A stretch of DNA of 64,000 nucleotides from Streptomyces sp. NBC_00572 (GCF_026341815.1 NZ_JAPENX010000001.1:1178001-1242000); one strand, 5' to 3'; counted from the stretch's first letter, positions 51,696 through 61,088 are shown. The notes: generated from the letters alone by a model not told the origin. Program-made: numbers and translations.

Positions 51696-53228
51696 TCAGC
51701 GCATGGCGAAGGCCGAGGGTTCCGCCTGCATCAGGAGGTGGTTGACGACGATGTGCCGGCCGCCGGGGGCGACGAGGAGTTCCGGCTCGATGGAGACACG
51801 CATGGTCGGGTCGTCCGGGGCGATCACCCTGCCCGCCTTGCCCGTGGCGGGGTCGAGGAGCACGACCCTCGCCGACGTGGAGTCCTCCAGGACGGCGATC
51901 CGGCCGTCCTGCTCGGTCGTCAGGGCCGCCGCCCAGCCCTCCGAGGCGTACTGCCATGCCTTCCGGCCGTCCGTGAGGGAGTACGCGACGATCCGGTCGG
52001 GCACGAGGGAGGTCCGCTCGGCCAGGGTGATCAGGCGGCCGTCGCGGACGACGATCCGGGCGGTGCGTCCGTCGCCGATGTCCCCGGGGGCCGAGAGCTG
52101 TCCTTCGGGTCCGGAGAGCGGGATCGTCACCGTCGGCGTGCCCTTGTCGTCGAAGCCCAGGAAGGCACGGGTGCCGCGCTTGTCGTCCTCGTGGACGGCG
52201 AGGACGACCGGGGTGACGGAGACCACCGCCGCCACGGCGCGCGACTCGACGGGCAGTTCCCTGAGCCACTGCTGTGCGCCGGTACGGGTGTCCAGGGCGA
52301 CGAGCCGTGCGCCCTCGCCGCACTGTTCGACGACGAGGGTACGGGTGGCGTCGGCGTCCACCGCGAGGACCGAGCAACCCTTCGCGAGCGTCCGCTGCCA
52401 GCGCTGGTCGCCGGTCTCGGAGGACCGGCCCCGTACGACCCCGTCCTCGGCGGTGACGGCGGTGCCGCCGCCCAGGGCGAGGCCCCGTTCGAGGAGGCCC
52501 TTCCCTGTGAGGGTCTTGCGCCACATGACCTTGCCGTCGGAGACCCGGACGGCGAGGAGGTTCGCGCAGGACTTCTCGTGCCGGCCGTGGGCGATCAGGC
52601 CGATGCCCTGTTCGGTGTCGCCGGACATTCCGCAGAGGGCTTCGCGGGCCGGGGCGGAAACGTTCCAGCGGACGGCGCCGGTCGCGGAGTCGTACGCGAA
52701 GAGTCCGTCGAGCCGCCCCTGCGCGACGGACTCGTCGAGAGCCCAGGCGCCGACTCCTTCGTCGTGCTTCGCGCCGACGGCCGGCACCGACCAGGCGATC
52801 GCGGCCTTCGGCGGGGCCGTCGAGGCGGAGGCGGTCGCGGCGGGTTTCCCGGCGGCCCGGCCCTCCTCGTCGTCATCGTCGTCGCCCGCCGCCATCAGGC
52901 CCCAGGATCCGGCGGCCGCGAGCGCCAGCAGCCAGACGACTCCGGCCACCAGCGCCGGAGACCGGCCGGGGGCCGTCCTCCCATCGGCCTTGGCGAGGTC
53001 CGGGCCCGGCACCGCGTCCCGGGGTTCCGCGGACGCACGGCTCCGTCGGCTCACCACCAGCCCCGTCACCCCCGCCGCGACCAGGGCCAGCGCGCACCCC
53101 AGCGCCGCCCAGCCGCTCGGCCAGGAACCCGCGACGACGCCCGCCCCCAGGAAGGCCGCCGCGGCGCCGAACGCGGCGCCCGACAGCAGAACCGCGGCCG
53201 TGAGTGGCGCCGTACCTTCTCGCGTCAC
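51696..53228 (-). CDS. PQQ-like beta-propeller membrane protein
   Basis: 510 residues. N-terminal membrane part with three helices (about 8-32, 38-58, 92-113) and an acidic DDDDDEE stretch, then an extracytoplasmic eight-bladed propeller of the PQQ/WD type with repeated W-x(n) elements: GLFAYDSATGAVRWNVSA, LLAVRVSDGKVMWRKTL, ETGDQRWQRTL, ALDTRTGAQQWLREL, SLTDGRKAWQYAS. No quinone-binding catalytic residues were recognised, so it is probably a scaffold or sensor rather than a dehydrogenase. GTG with GGAGAGAA directly ahead. Confidence 0.83.
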   Translation of the reverse strand: MTREGTAPLTAAVLLSGAAFGAAAAFLGAGVVAGSWPSGWAALGCALALVAAGVTGLVVSRRSRASAEPRDAVPGPDLAKADGRTAPGRSPALVAGVVWLLALAAAGSWGLMAAGDDDDDEEGRAAGKPAATASASTAPPKAAIAWSVPAVGAKHDEGVGAWALDESVAQGRLDGLFAYDSATGAVRWNVSAPAREALCGMSGDTEQGIGLIAHGRHEKSCANLLAVRVSDGKVMWRKTLTGKGLLERGLALGGGTAVTAEDGVVRGRSSETGDQRWQRTLAKGCSVLAVDADATRTLVVEQCGEGARLVALDTRTGAQQWLRELPVESRAVAAVVSVTPVVLAVHEDDKRGTRAFLGFDDKGTPTVTIPLSGPEGQLSAPGDIGDGRTARIVVRDGRLITLAERTSLVPDRIVAYSLTDGRKAWQYASEGWAAALTTEQDGRIAVLEDSTSARVVLLDPATGKAGRVIAPDDPTMRVSIEPELLVAPGGRHIVVNHLLMQAEPSAFAMR

Positions 53229-53294
53229 TTCTCTCCCACCCGGCGTGCCCCCTGCACGCCCGGGCGGAATCTACCGCGCGTCGGTGACGGCCCT

Positions 53295-53789
53295 TCAGAC
53301 GACCTGGTGCAGCCAGCGCACCGGGGCTCCCTCGCCCGCGTACCGGAAGGGCTCCAGTTCGTCGTCCCAGGGCTTTCCGAGGAGCTTGGCGATCTCGGCC
53401 TCCAGCTGCGTCTCGCCCTGCGCGGAGCGCGCGAGGGCGGCCCGCAGCCGGTCCTCGGGGACCAGGATGTCCCCGTGCATGCCGGTGACGGCGTGAAAGA
53501 TGCCCAGGTCGGGGGTGGCGCTGTAGCGCTCGCCCTCGGCTGTGGGGCAGGGCTCCGCGGTGACCTCGAAGCGGAGCATCTGCCAGCCGCGCAGCGCGGA
53601 GGCGAGTTCGGAGGCGGTGCCGGTACGGCCCTGCCAGGAGAACTCGGCTCTCCAGGTGCCGGGGGACGCCGGCTGGCGGATCCAGTCGAGCTGGACCCTC
53701 GCACCGAGGACACCCGCGACCGCCCATTCGACGTGCGGGCACAGCGCGCGCGGTGCGGAGTGAACGTACAGGACTCCACGTGTCGTCAC
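53295..53789 (-). CDS. DUF3145 family protein
   Basis: 164 residues starting MTTRGVLYVHSAPRALCPHVEWAV, the invariable start of DUF3145 proteins, with LRFEVTAEPCPTAEGERYS-TPDLG and a C-terminal GKPWDDELEPFRYAGEGAPV. Conserved in actinobacteria next to fabF, function unknown. Cytoplasmic by composition. GTG with GGAGGT a few bases ahead. The promoter must lie in the 259-base gap to the divergent GDSL gene. Confidence 0.9.
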   Translation of the reverse strand: MTTRGVLYVHSAPRALCPHVEWAVAGVLGARVQLDWIRQPASPGTWRAEFSWQGRTGTASELASALRGWQMLRFEVTAEPCPTAEGERYSATPDLGIFHAVTGMHGDILVPEDRLRAALARSAQGETQLEAEIAKLLGKPWDDELEPFRYAGEGAPVRWLHQVV

Positions 53790-53995
53790 CGGGACCTCCA
53801 GTGTGGGACGAGGTTCGCCTTTCCCAGCGGCCTCAGTAAACAGCATCAGGAGCAAAACGTCACAAACCATCAAAAAGGGGACAGGATGTGACGTGATGTA
53901 ATTTACCGGAGCCGGTCGGCAAAGGTGCCTCTGGTTCGACGGGGGAAAAGCTACCGTGCCGCACCGTCATCGGTGTGACGTACGGTCGGTCCGGG

Positions 53996-54024
53996 GGCGG
54001 GTGAACACGAAGCTTTCACCCGCC
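53996..54024 (+). promoter_or_regulatory. hairpin in the leader of the GDSL lipoprotein gene
   Basis: 10-bp perfect stem (GGCGGGTGAA 53996-54005 with TTCACCCGCC 54015-54024), 9-nt loop, ending 25 bases before the ATG and just upstream of the Shine-Dalgarno. It could act as attenuator or mRNA stabiliser. Confidence 0.45.
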
Positions 54025-54048
54025 AGGACGCCGAAGGAGGGGCCGGGG

Positions 54049-54954
54049 ATGCGCGGCCGAAGCAGATTTCGTACCGCTGCCGCCGCCGCGACGGCGGCGC
54101 TGCTGTGCGCGGGGGCCCTGTCCGGCTGCACCGCCGGGGAGCCCGCGGCGAACGGCAGGGCGGCGAGCTCGACGTCGAAGCCGACTCCGAAACCGACGTC
54201 GAAGCCGACCCCGCCGTGGGACGTCTCCCCCGCTTCCGTCGCGGCCGTCGGCGACTCCGTCACCCGCGCCTTCGACGCCTGTTCGGTCCTGACGGACTGC
54301 CCCGAGGTGTCGTGGGCGACCGGCACGGACACCACTGTGAACAGCCTCGCGCTGCGCCTCCTCGGCCCGGAGAAGGTGGCCACCCGCAGCTGGAACCTGG
54401 CGCGGACGGGCGCGCGGATGGCGGAGCTTCCGGAGCAGATGGCCGGGGCGGCGGCCGAACGGCCCGAGCTGGTCACGGTGATGATGGGCGCCAACGACGC
54501 CTGCCGTCCCACCCCGGACCTGATGACGCCGGTCGCCGACTTCCGGACCTCCTTCGAGACGGCCCTCGCCCGGCTGCGGAAGGGCGCTCCGAAGGCGCAG
54601 GTGTACGTGGCGAGCGTCCCGTCACTGATGCACCTGTGGTCGACGGGGCGGGTCAGCCCGATGGGGCTTGAGGTGTGGAAGCTGGGGATCTGCGGCGCGA
54701 TGCTGACGGACGCCGAGGACCTGAGTGCCGCGGCGGACCGGCGGCGCGCCGAGGTGCAGGACCGGGTGGTGGCGTACAACCGGGTGCTCTCGGAGGTGTG
54801 CGCGAAGGACGAGCTCTGCCGTTACGACGGCGGGGCGGTCTTCGGTTTCCGTTTCGACGACGGCCAGTTGAGCCCCTGGGACTTCTTCCATCCCAGCAGG
54901 GACGGGCAGGCGCGGCTCGCGGAGCTCGCGTACCGGCGGATCACGAAGGAGTGA
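54049..54954 (+). CDS. SGNH/GDSL hydrolase lipoprotein
   Basis: 301 residues. Lipobox LSGC (Cys27), Lys/Pro/Thr linker, then a GDSL fold: block I AAVGDSVTRAFD (S70), block III GANDAC, and block V SPWDFFHPSRDG with the catalytic Asp-x-x-His. Typical extracellular esterase/lipase fold; it may act on acylated glycans or lipids. The ATG at 54049 is preceded by AGGAGGGG and gives a proper lipoprotein signal; a longer open frame upstream is unlikely to be translated. Convergent with the GH3 gene. Confidence 0.88.
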   Translation: MRGRSRFRTAAAAATAALLCAGALSGCTAGEPAANGRAASSTSKPTPKPTSKPTPPWDVSPASVAAVGDSVTRAFDACSVLTDCPEVSWATGTDTTVNSLALRLLGPEKVATRSWNLARTGARMAELPEQMAGAAAERPELVTVMMGANDACRPTPDLMTPVADFRTSFETALARLRKGAPKAQVYVASVPSLMHLWSTGRVSPMGLEVWKLGICGAMLTDAEDLSAAADRRRAEVQDRVVAYNRVLSEVCAKDELCRYDGGAVFGFRFDDGQLSPWDFFHPSRDGQARLAELAYRRITKE

Positions 54955-54958
54955 GGGA

Positions 54959-54990
54959 CCCCGGGGCGGTTGTCAGGTGCCGCCCCGGGG
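54959..54990. terminator. terminator between convergent GDSL and GH3 genes
   Basis: 11-bp perfect stem (CCCCGGGGCGG 54959-54969 with 54980-54990), 10-nt loop, four bases after the GDSL stop. Confidence 0.75.
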
Positions 54991-55012
54991 CCGTTCATGG
55001 GGCCCTCGCGGG

Positions 55013-57481
55013 TCAGATCTCCACGGTGGCGGTCAGCCGGGCGTCCGTGAGGGAGTGCGCGGCCAGGACCTCGTAGCCGCCGGTGACGAGGGTCCAGTCG
55101 CTCTGCTGCTCGTCCCAGATCTCGAAGGCGCGGCGGGGCAGCGCGATCTCGGTCTCGACGGTCTCGCCGGGGCCCGCCGCGACGCTCGCGAAGCCGGCCA
55201 GCCAGCGGGCCGGGCGCTCGGCGGAGTCGTTCACGGGCGCCAGGTAGATCTGGACGACCTCGCGGCCCGGGCGGGTGCCGGTGTTGGTGAGCCGGACCTT
55301 CGCCGTCGCCGGGTCGGCCTCCAGGGAGTCGTACGACCAGGTCGTGTAGCCGAGGCCGTGGCCGAAGGCGTACGCGGGGACGGCGCCGGCCTTGTCCCAG
55401 GCGCGGTAGCCGATGAACACGCCCTCGGCGTAGTCGAGTTCACCGTCGGTGGGAGTGACCTCGGTGACGGGGACGTCGGCGAGGGCGGCGGGCCAGGTGG
55501 TGGGGAGGCGGCCGCCGGGCTCCTCGGCGCCGGTGAGGACGTCGGCGAGCGCGTCGCCGCCCTCCTGACCGGGGAACCAGCTGAGCAGGATCGCCGCCAC
55601 GTCCTCGCGCCAGGGCAGCTCGACCGGGGAGCCGGCGTTGACCACGACGACGGTGTTCGGGTTGACGGCGGCGACGGCCCGTACGAGGTCGTCCTGGTGG
55701 CCGGGGAGGGCGAGGTCCTTGCGGTCGAAGCCCTCGGACTCGACGCGTTCGGTGGTGGCGACGACCACGACGGCGGTGTCGGCGGCGCGGGCCGCCTCGA
55801 CGGCCTCGGCGATCAGTTCGTCGGGGTCACGGCGCGGACCGAGGTGGACGAAGGAGAACATGACGGCCGGCAGCGGGGCCGCGAACTCCTTGTCGAGGGT
55901 GTGGAGCAGGGACACCTCGACGGTCTCGCCGGCGGTGAGCGCGACCTTGGCGCGCTCGACCGGGGAGCCGAAGAAGGCCTCGAAGGGGTCGCTCTCGGGG
56001 CCCATCTCCTGGACGCCCTCGAAGAGGGTCTCGCCGGCGACGGTGAGGGTGTAGGCGCCGAGGCCGCGGGTGCCGAAGGAGTGCTCGCCGGACTCGCGCG
56101 GGGTGAAGGCGCCGACGACCTCGATGGAGGCGAGGGTCTCGTGGGTGACGCCGGCCGGGAGGTCGTCGCCGATCCACTGGACCTGCCCGTTGGGCAGGGA
56201 GCCCTCGCCGAGGAGGCGGCCCTCGGCGTCGCGGCAGCGGGCGCGGAGGGTGAATCCCTGGTCGGCGGGGACGAGTTCGTCGCTGGGGTCGGCTCCGACG
56301 GTGAAGGTGAGCGCACCCCCTTCGGGACCGGCCGCGAGGGCGGCGGTGAGACCGTCGAGCGGCGAGACGACGTGGTCGGGGAAGACCTGGGCGGAGCCGC
56401 CGCCGAGGACGCGGGCGTCGCGGGCGGCCGCGCCGGAGAGGGCGACGGTCCCGGGCCGCAGCGGGAGGACCTCGTTCTCGTTGCGTACGAGGACGAAGCC
56501 GCGGCGGGCGATCTCGCGGGCGAGGGCGTCGCCGTCGAGGGCGGCCGGGGGCTCGGCGACGACCGGCGGGGCGCCTTCGAGGGCGCCGACGCGGGCGGCG
56601 AGCCGCAGGACGTTGCGTACGGCGGCGTCGACGGTGGACTCCTCGACCTCGCCGGCACGGACGGCGGCGGCGAGGGACTCGCCGTAGACGGTGGCCGGGC
56701 CGGGCATGGCGACGTCGAGGCCGCCCTCGATGTCGCCGGTGGTGGAGCGGGCGGCCATCCAGTCGGAGACGTTGTAGCCGTCGAAGCCCCACTCGCCGCG
56801 CAGGACCTCGTTGACCAGGTGGCGGTGCTCGGTCATGGTCACGCCGTTGACCTGGTTGTAGGCGGTCATGATGCCCCAGGGGTGGGCGTTCTTGACGATG
56901 GCTTCGAAGGGGGCGAGGTAGAGCTCGCGGAGGGGGCGCGGGGCGATCCTGTTGTCGACGGTGAAGCGGTCGGTCTCGGCGTCGTTGGCGACGAAGTGCT
57001 TGACGGTGGTGCCGACGCCGCCGTCCTGGACGCCCTGGACGTAGCCGGTACCGATGGCGCCGGTGAGGTACGGGTCCTCGCTGTAGGCCTCGAAGTGGCG
57101 GCCGCCGAGCGGGGTGCGGTGCAGGTTGACGGTCGGTGCGAGCAACACGTGGACGCCCTTGCGGCGGGCCTCCTGGGCGAGGAGGCGGCCGGCGCGGCGG
57201 GCGAGGTCGGGGTCCCAGGCGGCGGCGAGCGCGGTCGGAGACGGCAGGGCGACGGACGGGTCGTCGGCGGTCCAGCGGACACCGCGGACGCCGATGGGGC
57301 CGTCGGACATGACCAGGGACCGCAGGCCGATCTCCGGCAGCGCGGGCAGGGACCACATGTCCTGGCCGCCGAGCAGCCGGGTCTTGGCGTCCAGGTCGAG
57401 CTTGGCGAGCGCCGCCTCGACGGCCTCCTCCCGTGCCGTGTCCGCCTCTGCCCGTGCCGTGTCCGCGCCGGTCTCCGTCAT
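55013..57481 (-). CDS. GH3 family beta-glucosidase with PA14-like insert
   Basis: 822 residues. N-terminal TIM barrel with SDGPIGVRG, GKGVHVLLAPTVNLHRTP-type substrate loop, KHFVANDAE and nucleophile D240 in DGYNVSDWMAA; second alpha/beta domain with VLVRNENEVLPLRPG, then a PA14-like insert (about residues 395-520) and a C-terminal fibronectin-like domain with TNTGTRPGREVVQIYLA. No signal peptide, so it is an intracellular enzyme cleaving beta-glucosides. ATG 57481 with AAGGAGGT 7 nt ahead. A divergent TetR gene and an inverted repeat suggest sugar- or aglycone-responsive control. Confidence 0.94.
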   Translation of the reverse strand: MTETGADTARAEADTAREEAVEAALAKLDLDAKTRLLGGQDMWSLPALPEIGLRSLVMSDGPIGVRGVRWTADDPSVALPSPTALAAAWDPDLARRAGRLLAQEARRKGVHVLLAPTVNLHRTPLGGRHFEAYSEDPYLTGAIGTGYVQGVQDGGVGTTVKHFVANDAETDRFTVDNRIAPRPLRELYLAPFEAIVKNAHPWGIMTAYNQVNGVTMTEHRHLVNEVLRGEWGFDGYNVSDWMAARSTTGDIEGGLDVAMPGPATVYGESLAAAVRAGEVEESTVDAAVRNVLRLAARVGALEGAPPVVAEPPAALDGDALAREIARRGFVLVRNENEVLPLRPGTVALSGAAARDARVLGGGSAQVFPDHVVSPLDGLTAALAAGPEGGALTFTVGADPSDELVPADQGFTLRARCRDAEGRLLGEGSLPNGQVQWIGDDLPAGVTHETLASIEVVGAFTPRESGEHSFGTRGLGAYTLTVAGETLFEGVQEMGPESDPFEAFFGSPVERAKVALTAGETVEVSLLHTLDKEFAAPLPAVMFSFVHLGPRRDPDELIAEAVEAARAADTAVVVVATTERVESEGFDRKDLALPGHQDDLVRAVAAVNPNTVVVVNAGSPVELPWREDVAAILLSWFPGQEGGDALADVLTGAEEPGGRLPTTWPAALADVPVTEVTPTDGELDYAEGVFIGYRAWDKAGAVPAYAFGHGLGYTTWSYDSLEADPATAKVRLTNTGTRPGREVVQIYLAPVNDSAERPARWLAGFASVAAGPGETVETEIALPRRAFEIWDEQQSDWTLVTGGYEVLAAHSLTDARLTATVEI

Positions 57482-57534
57482 GGCCGTACCTCCTTGTTGA
57501 CGTACTGATGACCCCGATGCCCCCATCGTGCACC

Positions 57535-57558
57535 CACCTACCTGTAGATCGGTAGGTG
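57535..57558. promoter_or_regulatory. TetR-type operator between the GH3 and tetR genes
   Basis: Inverted repeat CACCTACC-N8-GGTAGGTG in the 151-base divergent region, 54 bases before the GH3 start and 75 before tetR. The size and symmetry fit a TetR dimer site. Confidence 0.7.
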
Positions 57559-57632
57559 AAGTTATCTGTTTGTTATTTCATGGAGGGGGTACGGTCCTGT
57601 CGGAAGCGACGACCTGAGAGGGGGCCACGGCG

Positions 57633-58208
57633 ATGGTGCGGGCCAGGAGCGAGGAACGGCGGGCGGACATCCTCCGCGCCGCCCTCGAAGTGATCGCCGA
57701 GCGCGGCTACCGGGGCGCGACCCTCGGCTCCGTCGCCGAACGGGTCGGCCTCACGCAGCAGGGACTGCTGCACTACTTCCCGACCAAGGAGGCGCTGCTC
57801 GTCGCCGTCCTGGAGGAGCGCGACCGCTGGGACACGAGCGGCGGCCGGGACCGTGAGGGCTGGCGGCTCGACCTGCTCGAATCGCTCGTCGAGTACAACG
57901 CGATGCGGCCCGGGATCGTGCAGACCTTCTCCGCGCTGCTCGGCGAGAGCGTCACGGACGAGCACCCGGCGCGCGCCTTCTTCACCGAGCGCTACACGCA
58001 GGTGCGGGCGAACATGGCACAGGTGCTGCGCCTGGAGTTCGGCGACCGGCTGCCGAGCGGACTGAGCCCGGAGCGGGCGGCGCCGCTCCTGACGGCGGTG
58101 ATGGACGGGCTGCAGTACCAGTGGCTCCTGGACCCCTCGGCGGTGGACATGCCGGCCGCCTTCCGGGACTTCCTGCGCCTGCTGCACGGGGGCGAGGAGC
58201 GGCCCTAG
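57633..58208 (+). CDS. TetR family transcriptional regulator
   Basis: 191 residues. HTH at about 8-55: RADILRAALEVIAERGYRGATLGSVAERVGLTQQGLLHYFPTKEALL, written here in two overlapping parts of the usual fold; the C-terminal domain resembles the TetR_C_6/BetI-like group with a helical ligand pocket. Divergent from the GH3 gene and probably its repressor through the CACCTACC/GGTAGGTG operator. ATG start with GGCC-rich leader and a weak GAGAGGGGG about 11 nt upstream. Confidence 0.92.
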   Translation: MVRARSEERRADILRAALEVIAERGYRGATLGSVAERVGLTQQGLLHYFPTKEALLVAVLEERDRWDTSGGRDREGWRLDLLESLVEYNAMRPGIVQTFSALLGESVTDEHPARAFFTERYTQVRANMAQVLRLEFGDRLPSGLSPERAAPLLTAVMDGLQYQWLLDPSAVDMPAAFRDFLRLLHGGEERP

Positions 58209-58255
58209 GGGGTGTCTTGCCGCCGACTCGGGCGCCACGGGACGGAGTTCGGGTG

Positions 58256-58378
58256 TGGGGCCGACGGGATTCGAACCCGCGGGGTCCGGCCGCCAGGTCC
58301 GGCGACCGGCCGCTCGCCCCGGGCACGGGGAACCTCCGCCGCCCGGATTCGCAATCGACCGTGCTCTGCCACGGCCCC
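58256..58378 (-). tRNA. tRNA-like gene with aberrant anticodon region (isotype undetermined)
   Basis: Minus strand. Acceptor arms GGGGCCG/CGGCCCC pair perfectly, and the pairing continues outward to 11 bp (58382-58372 with 58263-58253). A good D arm (GCAG/TTGC, loop with A14, GG and A21) and T arm (GCGGG-TTCGAAT-CCCGT) are present. Between them lie ~65 bases instead of ~25, with no anticodon loop having U33; the best fit is AATCC-GGGCGGC-GGAggTT with a 2-nt bulge, followed by two GC hairpins (58299-58322, with loop GGACCT, is the larger). No encoded CCA. It is either a decayed or inserted tRNA or a tRNA-like RNA. The extra bases around 58270-58345 are unexplained. Confidence 0.5.
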
Positions 58379-58442
58379 ACACCCTGCGGCACCGCGCGCG
58401 ACGCCGCTGGGCGGAGTCTAGGGGGTGTCCGCCGGTGGGCCG

Positions 58443-59294
58443 CTAGCGAATAACGGCCGCCAGGTCCTCGCCGAGCAGGGACGGGTCCTCGGTGAGGGCG
58501 CGGTGGACGGACTCCAGGACGGGGAGCTTCGCCGCCGCCGTCGCCAGGGCCACGTCCTTGGCCGCGAGGGCGACCGGGAAGTACGAGCCGGTGGCGGTGG
58601 CGCGGGCCACGGCGCCGGAGAGGGGCCCCTGGGCGAGGGTCCGCAGGGCGAGTTCGCGGGGCAGGCCGAGCGCTCCGGCGAGCGCGAGGGCCTCGCCGAT
58701 CAGCGCGACCCCACCGATGGCGGCGTTGATGAGGACGAGCTTGAGGGCGGCCCCGCCACCGGGTCCGCCGCACGGCGTGACCGCGCCCAGACGGTCGAGG
58801 ACGGCGGCGACGGGTGCGGTGTCACCGCCCGCGAGGATCAGCAGCTCGCCCGTGGCGGCCCGGTCCACGCTGCCCATGACGGGCGCGTCGATCAGGGTGA
58901 CCCCGTCGGGAAGTCGGGCGGCCAGGACGCCGACGGTGTCGGGGCCGACGGTCGAGGTGTCGATCCAGTGGGTGCCGGGACGCAGTGCCGGAACGATGGC
59001 GTCGGCGACGGCGAGGGCGGCGGCCGGGTCCGCCAGCATGGTGATGACGACATCGGCCTCCCGGACCGCGTCGGCGGGGCTCGCGGCGCGGACGGCGCCG
59101 TCCGCGACCAGCGCGTCGGCCTTGGCGGCCGTGCGGTTCCAGACGGTCAACGGGTGTCCGGCGTCCAGGAGTCGGCGGGCCATCGGGAGACCCATGGAAC
59201 CGAGGCCGAGGAAGGCGATCCTCTGTCGCGTGCCGTCCGCGCTGTCTGCGGCGGCCAGGCTGTCCGTGCTGTCCGTGGTGTCCGTGGTGTTCAT
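58443..59294 (-). CDS. NAD(P)-dependent oxidoreductase, 3-hydroxyisobutyrate dehydrogenase family
   Basis: 283 residues. Rossmann motif [30 protein letters not shown] (hint of NADP preference), the substrate-site [16 protein letters not shown] and the catalytic Lys in [17 protein letters not shown]. The family reduces small hydroxy acids or imines; substrate unknown. Start ATG 59294, which is preceded 7 nt earlier by TAACGT, a -10-like box, fits a leaderless mRNA; ATG 59312 ([10 protein letters not shown]) is the alternative. A Thr/Asp/Ser-rich stretch follows the start. Divergent from a LysR gene. Confidence 0.85.
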   Translation of the reverse strand: MNTTDTTDSTDSLAAADSADGTRQRIAFLGLGSMGLPMARRLLDAGHPLTVWNRTAAKADALVADGAVRAASPADAVREADVVITMLADPAAALAVADAIVPALRPGTHWIDTSTVGPDTVGVLAARLPDGVTLIDAPVMGSVDRAATGELLILAGGDTAPVAAVLDRLGAVTPCGGPGGGAALKLVLINAAIGGVALIGEALALAGALGLPRELALRTLAQGPLSGAVARATATGSYFPVALAAKDVALATAAAKLPVLESVHRALTEDPSLLGEDLAAVIR

Positions 59295-59352
59295 GAGGAC
59301 GACGTTAGGCATGGCCACCCCATGCGACAAGCGAATGTCTAGCATGGCACCC

Positions 59353-60273
59353 ATGCCGAACGGTCATGTCCTGTACGAGGTCTTCCTCGCCGTCGCCCGC
59401 GAGGGGTCCTTCACCGCCGCCGCCCGCACCCTCGGGTACACCCAGTCCGCCGTCTCGCGCCAGGTCCAGGCCCTGGAGGACGAGACGGGCGCGGTGCTGT
59501 TCGAGCGGCTGCCGCGCGGGGTGCGGCCCACCGAGGCGGGCCGGGTGCTGCTGCCGCACGCCGAGGCCGTACGGGACCGGCTGCTCGCGGCCCGGGCCGA
59601 CCTTGAGGCGCTGCGCACCCTGGAGGGCGGGCTGCTCCGGCTCGGCTCGTTCTCCAGCGCCAACGCGGCGCTCGTCCCCCGTACGCAGGCCGTGTTCCGC
59701 ACCCGGCATCCGGGGGTGACCGTCACCCGCACCGAGGGCCCGTCCGTGAAGCATCTGGCGCAGCTCGCCGCCGGGGAGCAGGACCTCGCGGTGGTCGCCC
59801 CGGCCCCGGCCGCTCCCCCGCCGGAGGGCGTGACGCTCCACCACCTCCTGGACGAGCCGATGCTGGTGGCCCTGGAGCGGGGCCATCCGCAGGCGGGCCG
59901 GCGGGCGGTTCGGCTGGCCGAGCTGGTCGACGAGGAGTGGATCGTGGGCGCCGAGCGGCTGGAGGACACCCTGTTCCGCCCGGCCGTCGCCGCCGGGTTC
60001 CGGCCTCGTACCGGGCTGCTCGCGCACGACTGGATCGCCAAGCTCGGGGCGGTCGCCGCCGGTCTCGGCATCACTCTCGTACCGGCGCTCGCGGCGGCGT
60101 CCGTCCCCCGGGAGGTCGCGCTCGTCACGATCCACCCGGACGACGTCCCGTACCGCCGGGTCTGCGCGGCGACCCCGCCGACGCCGAGCGTGGCGGCGAC
60201 CGCCTTCCTGGGGCTGCTGCGGGAGACGGCGGGGGCGGCGGTCTCGCGGCCGGACGGGATGATGGGCGCATGA
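59353..60273 (+). CDS. LysR family transcriptional regulator
   Basis: 306 residues. N-terminal HTH with [36 protein letters not shown] and [19 protein letters not shown], here quoted in parts; then a periplasmic-binding-like effector domain. The ATG at 59353 is preferred; ATG 59344 (MAPMPN) is also possible. It is divergent from the dehydrogenase, the classic LysR arrangement, and its stop overlaps the start of the nitrilase-like gene (ATGA), so regulator and hydrolase are co-translated. Confidence 0.9.
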   Translation: MPNGHVLYEVFLAVAREGSFTAAARTLGYTQSAVSRQVQALEDETGAVLFERLPRGVRPTEAGRVLLPHAEAVRDRLLAARADLEALRTLEGGLLRLGSFSSANAALVPRTQAVFRTRHPGVTVTRTEGPSVKHLAQLAAGEQDLAVVAPAPAAPPPEGVTLHHLLDEPMLVALERGHPQAGRRAVRLAELVDEEWIVGAERLEDTLFRPAVAAGFRPRTGLLAHDWIAKLGAVAAGLGITLVPALAAASVPREVALVTIHPDDVPYRRVCAATPPTPSVAATAFLGLLRETAGAAVSRPDGMMGA

Positions 60274-60983
60274 TCGTCGCAGCCACCCAGTTCGCCCCGG
60301 TCGCCGGGGACATCGCCGCCAACGTCCGAACCGTCGCCGGTCTGGTCAGGGCCGCCGGGGCGGAGGGCGCCCGTGTGGTCGTCTTCGCCGAGCTCTGCCT
60401 CAGCGGGTACGAGCCGTCCCTGATCCGGGACACCCCCGGTCTGGTCCTCACCGAGGACGACCCTCGCCTGGAACCCGTGCGGGAGGCCTGCCGCGAGGTC
60501 TCGGCGGCCGCCGTCGTCAACGGGCCGGTACGGACGCCGGACGGCCGGACGGCCGTCACCTCGCTGGTGATCGGCCCGGACGGAGAACTCCTCGCCCGCT
60601 ACGACAAGCAGCACCTGTACGGGATCGAGAAGGAGGTCTTCGCGCCGGGCACGACCGACGGCCGGTTCGCGCTCGACGGGGTCCGGTTCGCGACGGCCAC
60701 CTGCTACGACAACCGTTTCCCCGAGCTGGCCGAGCGCGCCGCCGCCGACAACTGCACGGCGTATCTGGCGAGTTCGGTGCTCACCGCCGACAACGACTCG
60801 TTCGAGACGGTGTATCCGGTACGGGCCCGGGACTTCGGTCTGTACGTGGTGCTCGGCAATGTCCTCGGGGTCAACGAGGACGGCGTGGGCGGCGGCGCCG
60901 CCGGGGTCTGGGGCCCGGACGGCGGGCGGATCGCCGACGCGGGCCCGGAGAAGCAGGGGTTCGTGCTCGCCGAGATCGGCTGA
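60270..60983 (+). CDS. carbon-nitrogen hydrolase (nitrilase superfamily)
   Basis: 237 residues. Catalytic triad E41 (VVVFAELCLSGYEP), K113 (LLARYDKQHLYG) and C145 (ATATCYDNRFPE). This matches nitrilase-superfamily amidases such as omega-amidase/NIT2-like enzymes that hydrolyse amides or N-carbamoyl compounds. The ATG overlaps the LysR stop by 4 bases. Short for the family (commonly 260-290), but all catalytic elements are present. A terminator follows. Confidence 0.9.
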   Translation: MIVAATQFAPVAGDIAANVRTVAGLVRAAGAEGARVVVFAELCLSGYEPSLIRDTPGLVLTEDDPRLEPVREACREVSAAAVVNGPVRTPDGRTAVTSLVIGPDGELLARYDKQHLYGIEKEVFAPGTTDGRFALDGVRFATATCYDNRFPELAERAAADNCTAYLASSVLTADNDSFETVYPVRARDFGLYVVLGNVLGVNEDGVGGGAAGVWGPDGGRIADAGPEKQGFVLAEIG

Positions 60984-61003
60984 GCCGGGGTACGGAGAAG
61001 AGC

Positions 61004-61032
61004 CGGGCGGCCGAGGGACATTCGGCCGCCCG
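61004..61032. terminator. terminator between the nitrilase and M4 protease genes
   Basis: 11-bp perfect stem (CGGGCGGCCGA 61004-61014 with 61022-61032), 7-nt loop. Confidence 0.75.
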
Positions 61033-61088
61033 ACTCCGGGACCGCCCCCACGGAACCCCCGGTCCGTGACGGCGTGCCCCGCCCCTCG

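Noticed and set aside
54977..57508. Long open frame antisense to the GH3 gene (about 840 codons)
   Set aside because: A mirror of the glucosidase codons; composition dominated by Gly, Val, Glu and Asp with no domains.
58256..58378. tRNA-Sec
   Set aside because: The long extra region was suggestive, but no UCA anticodon loop exists and no selenoprotein gene is present in the window.
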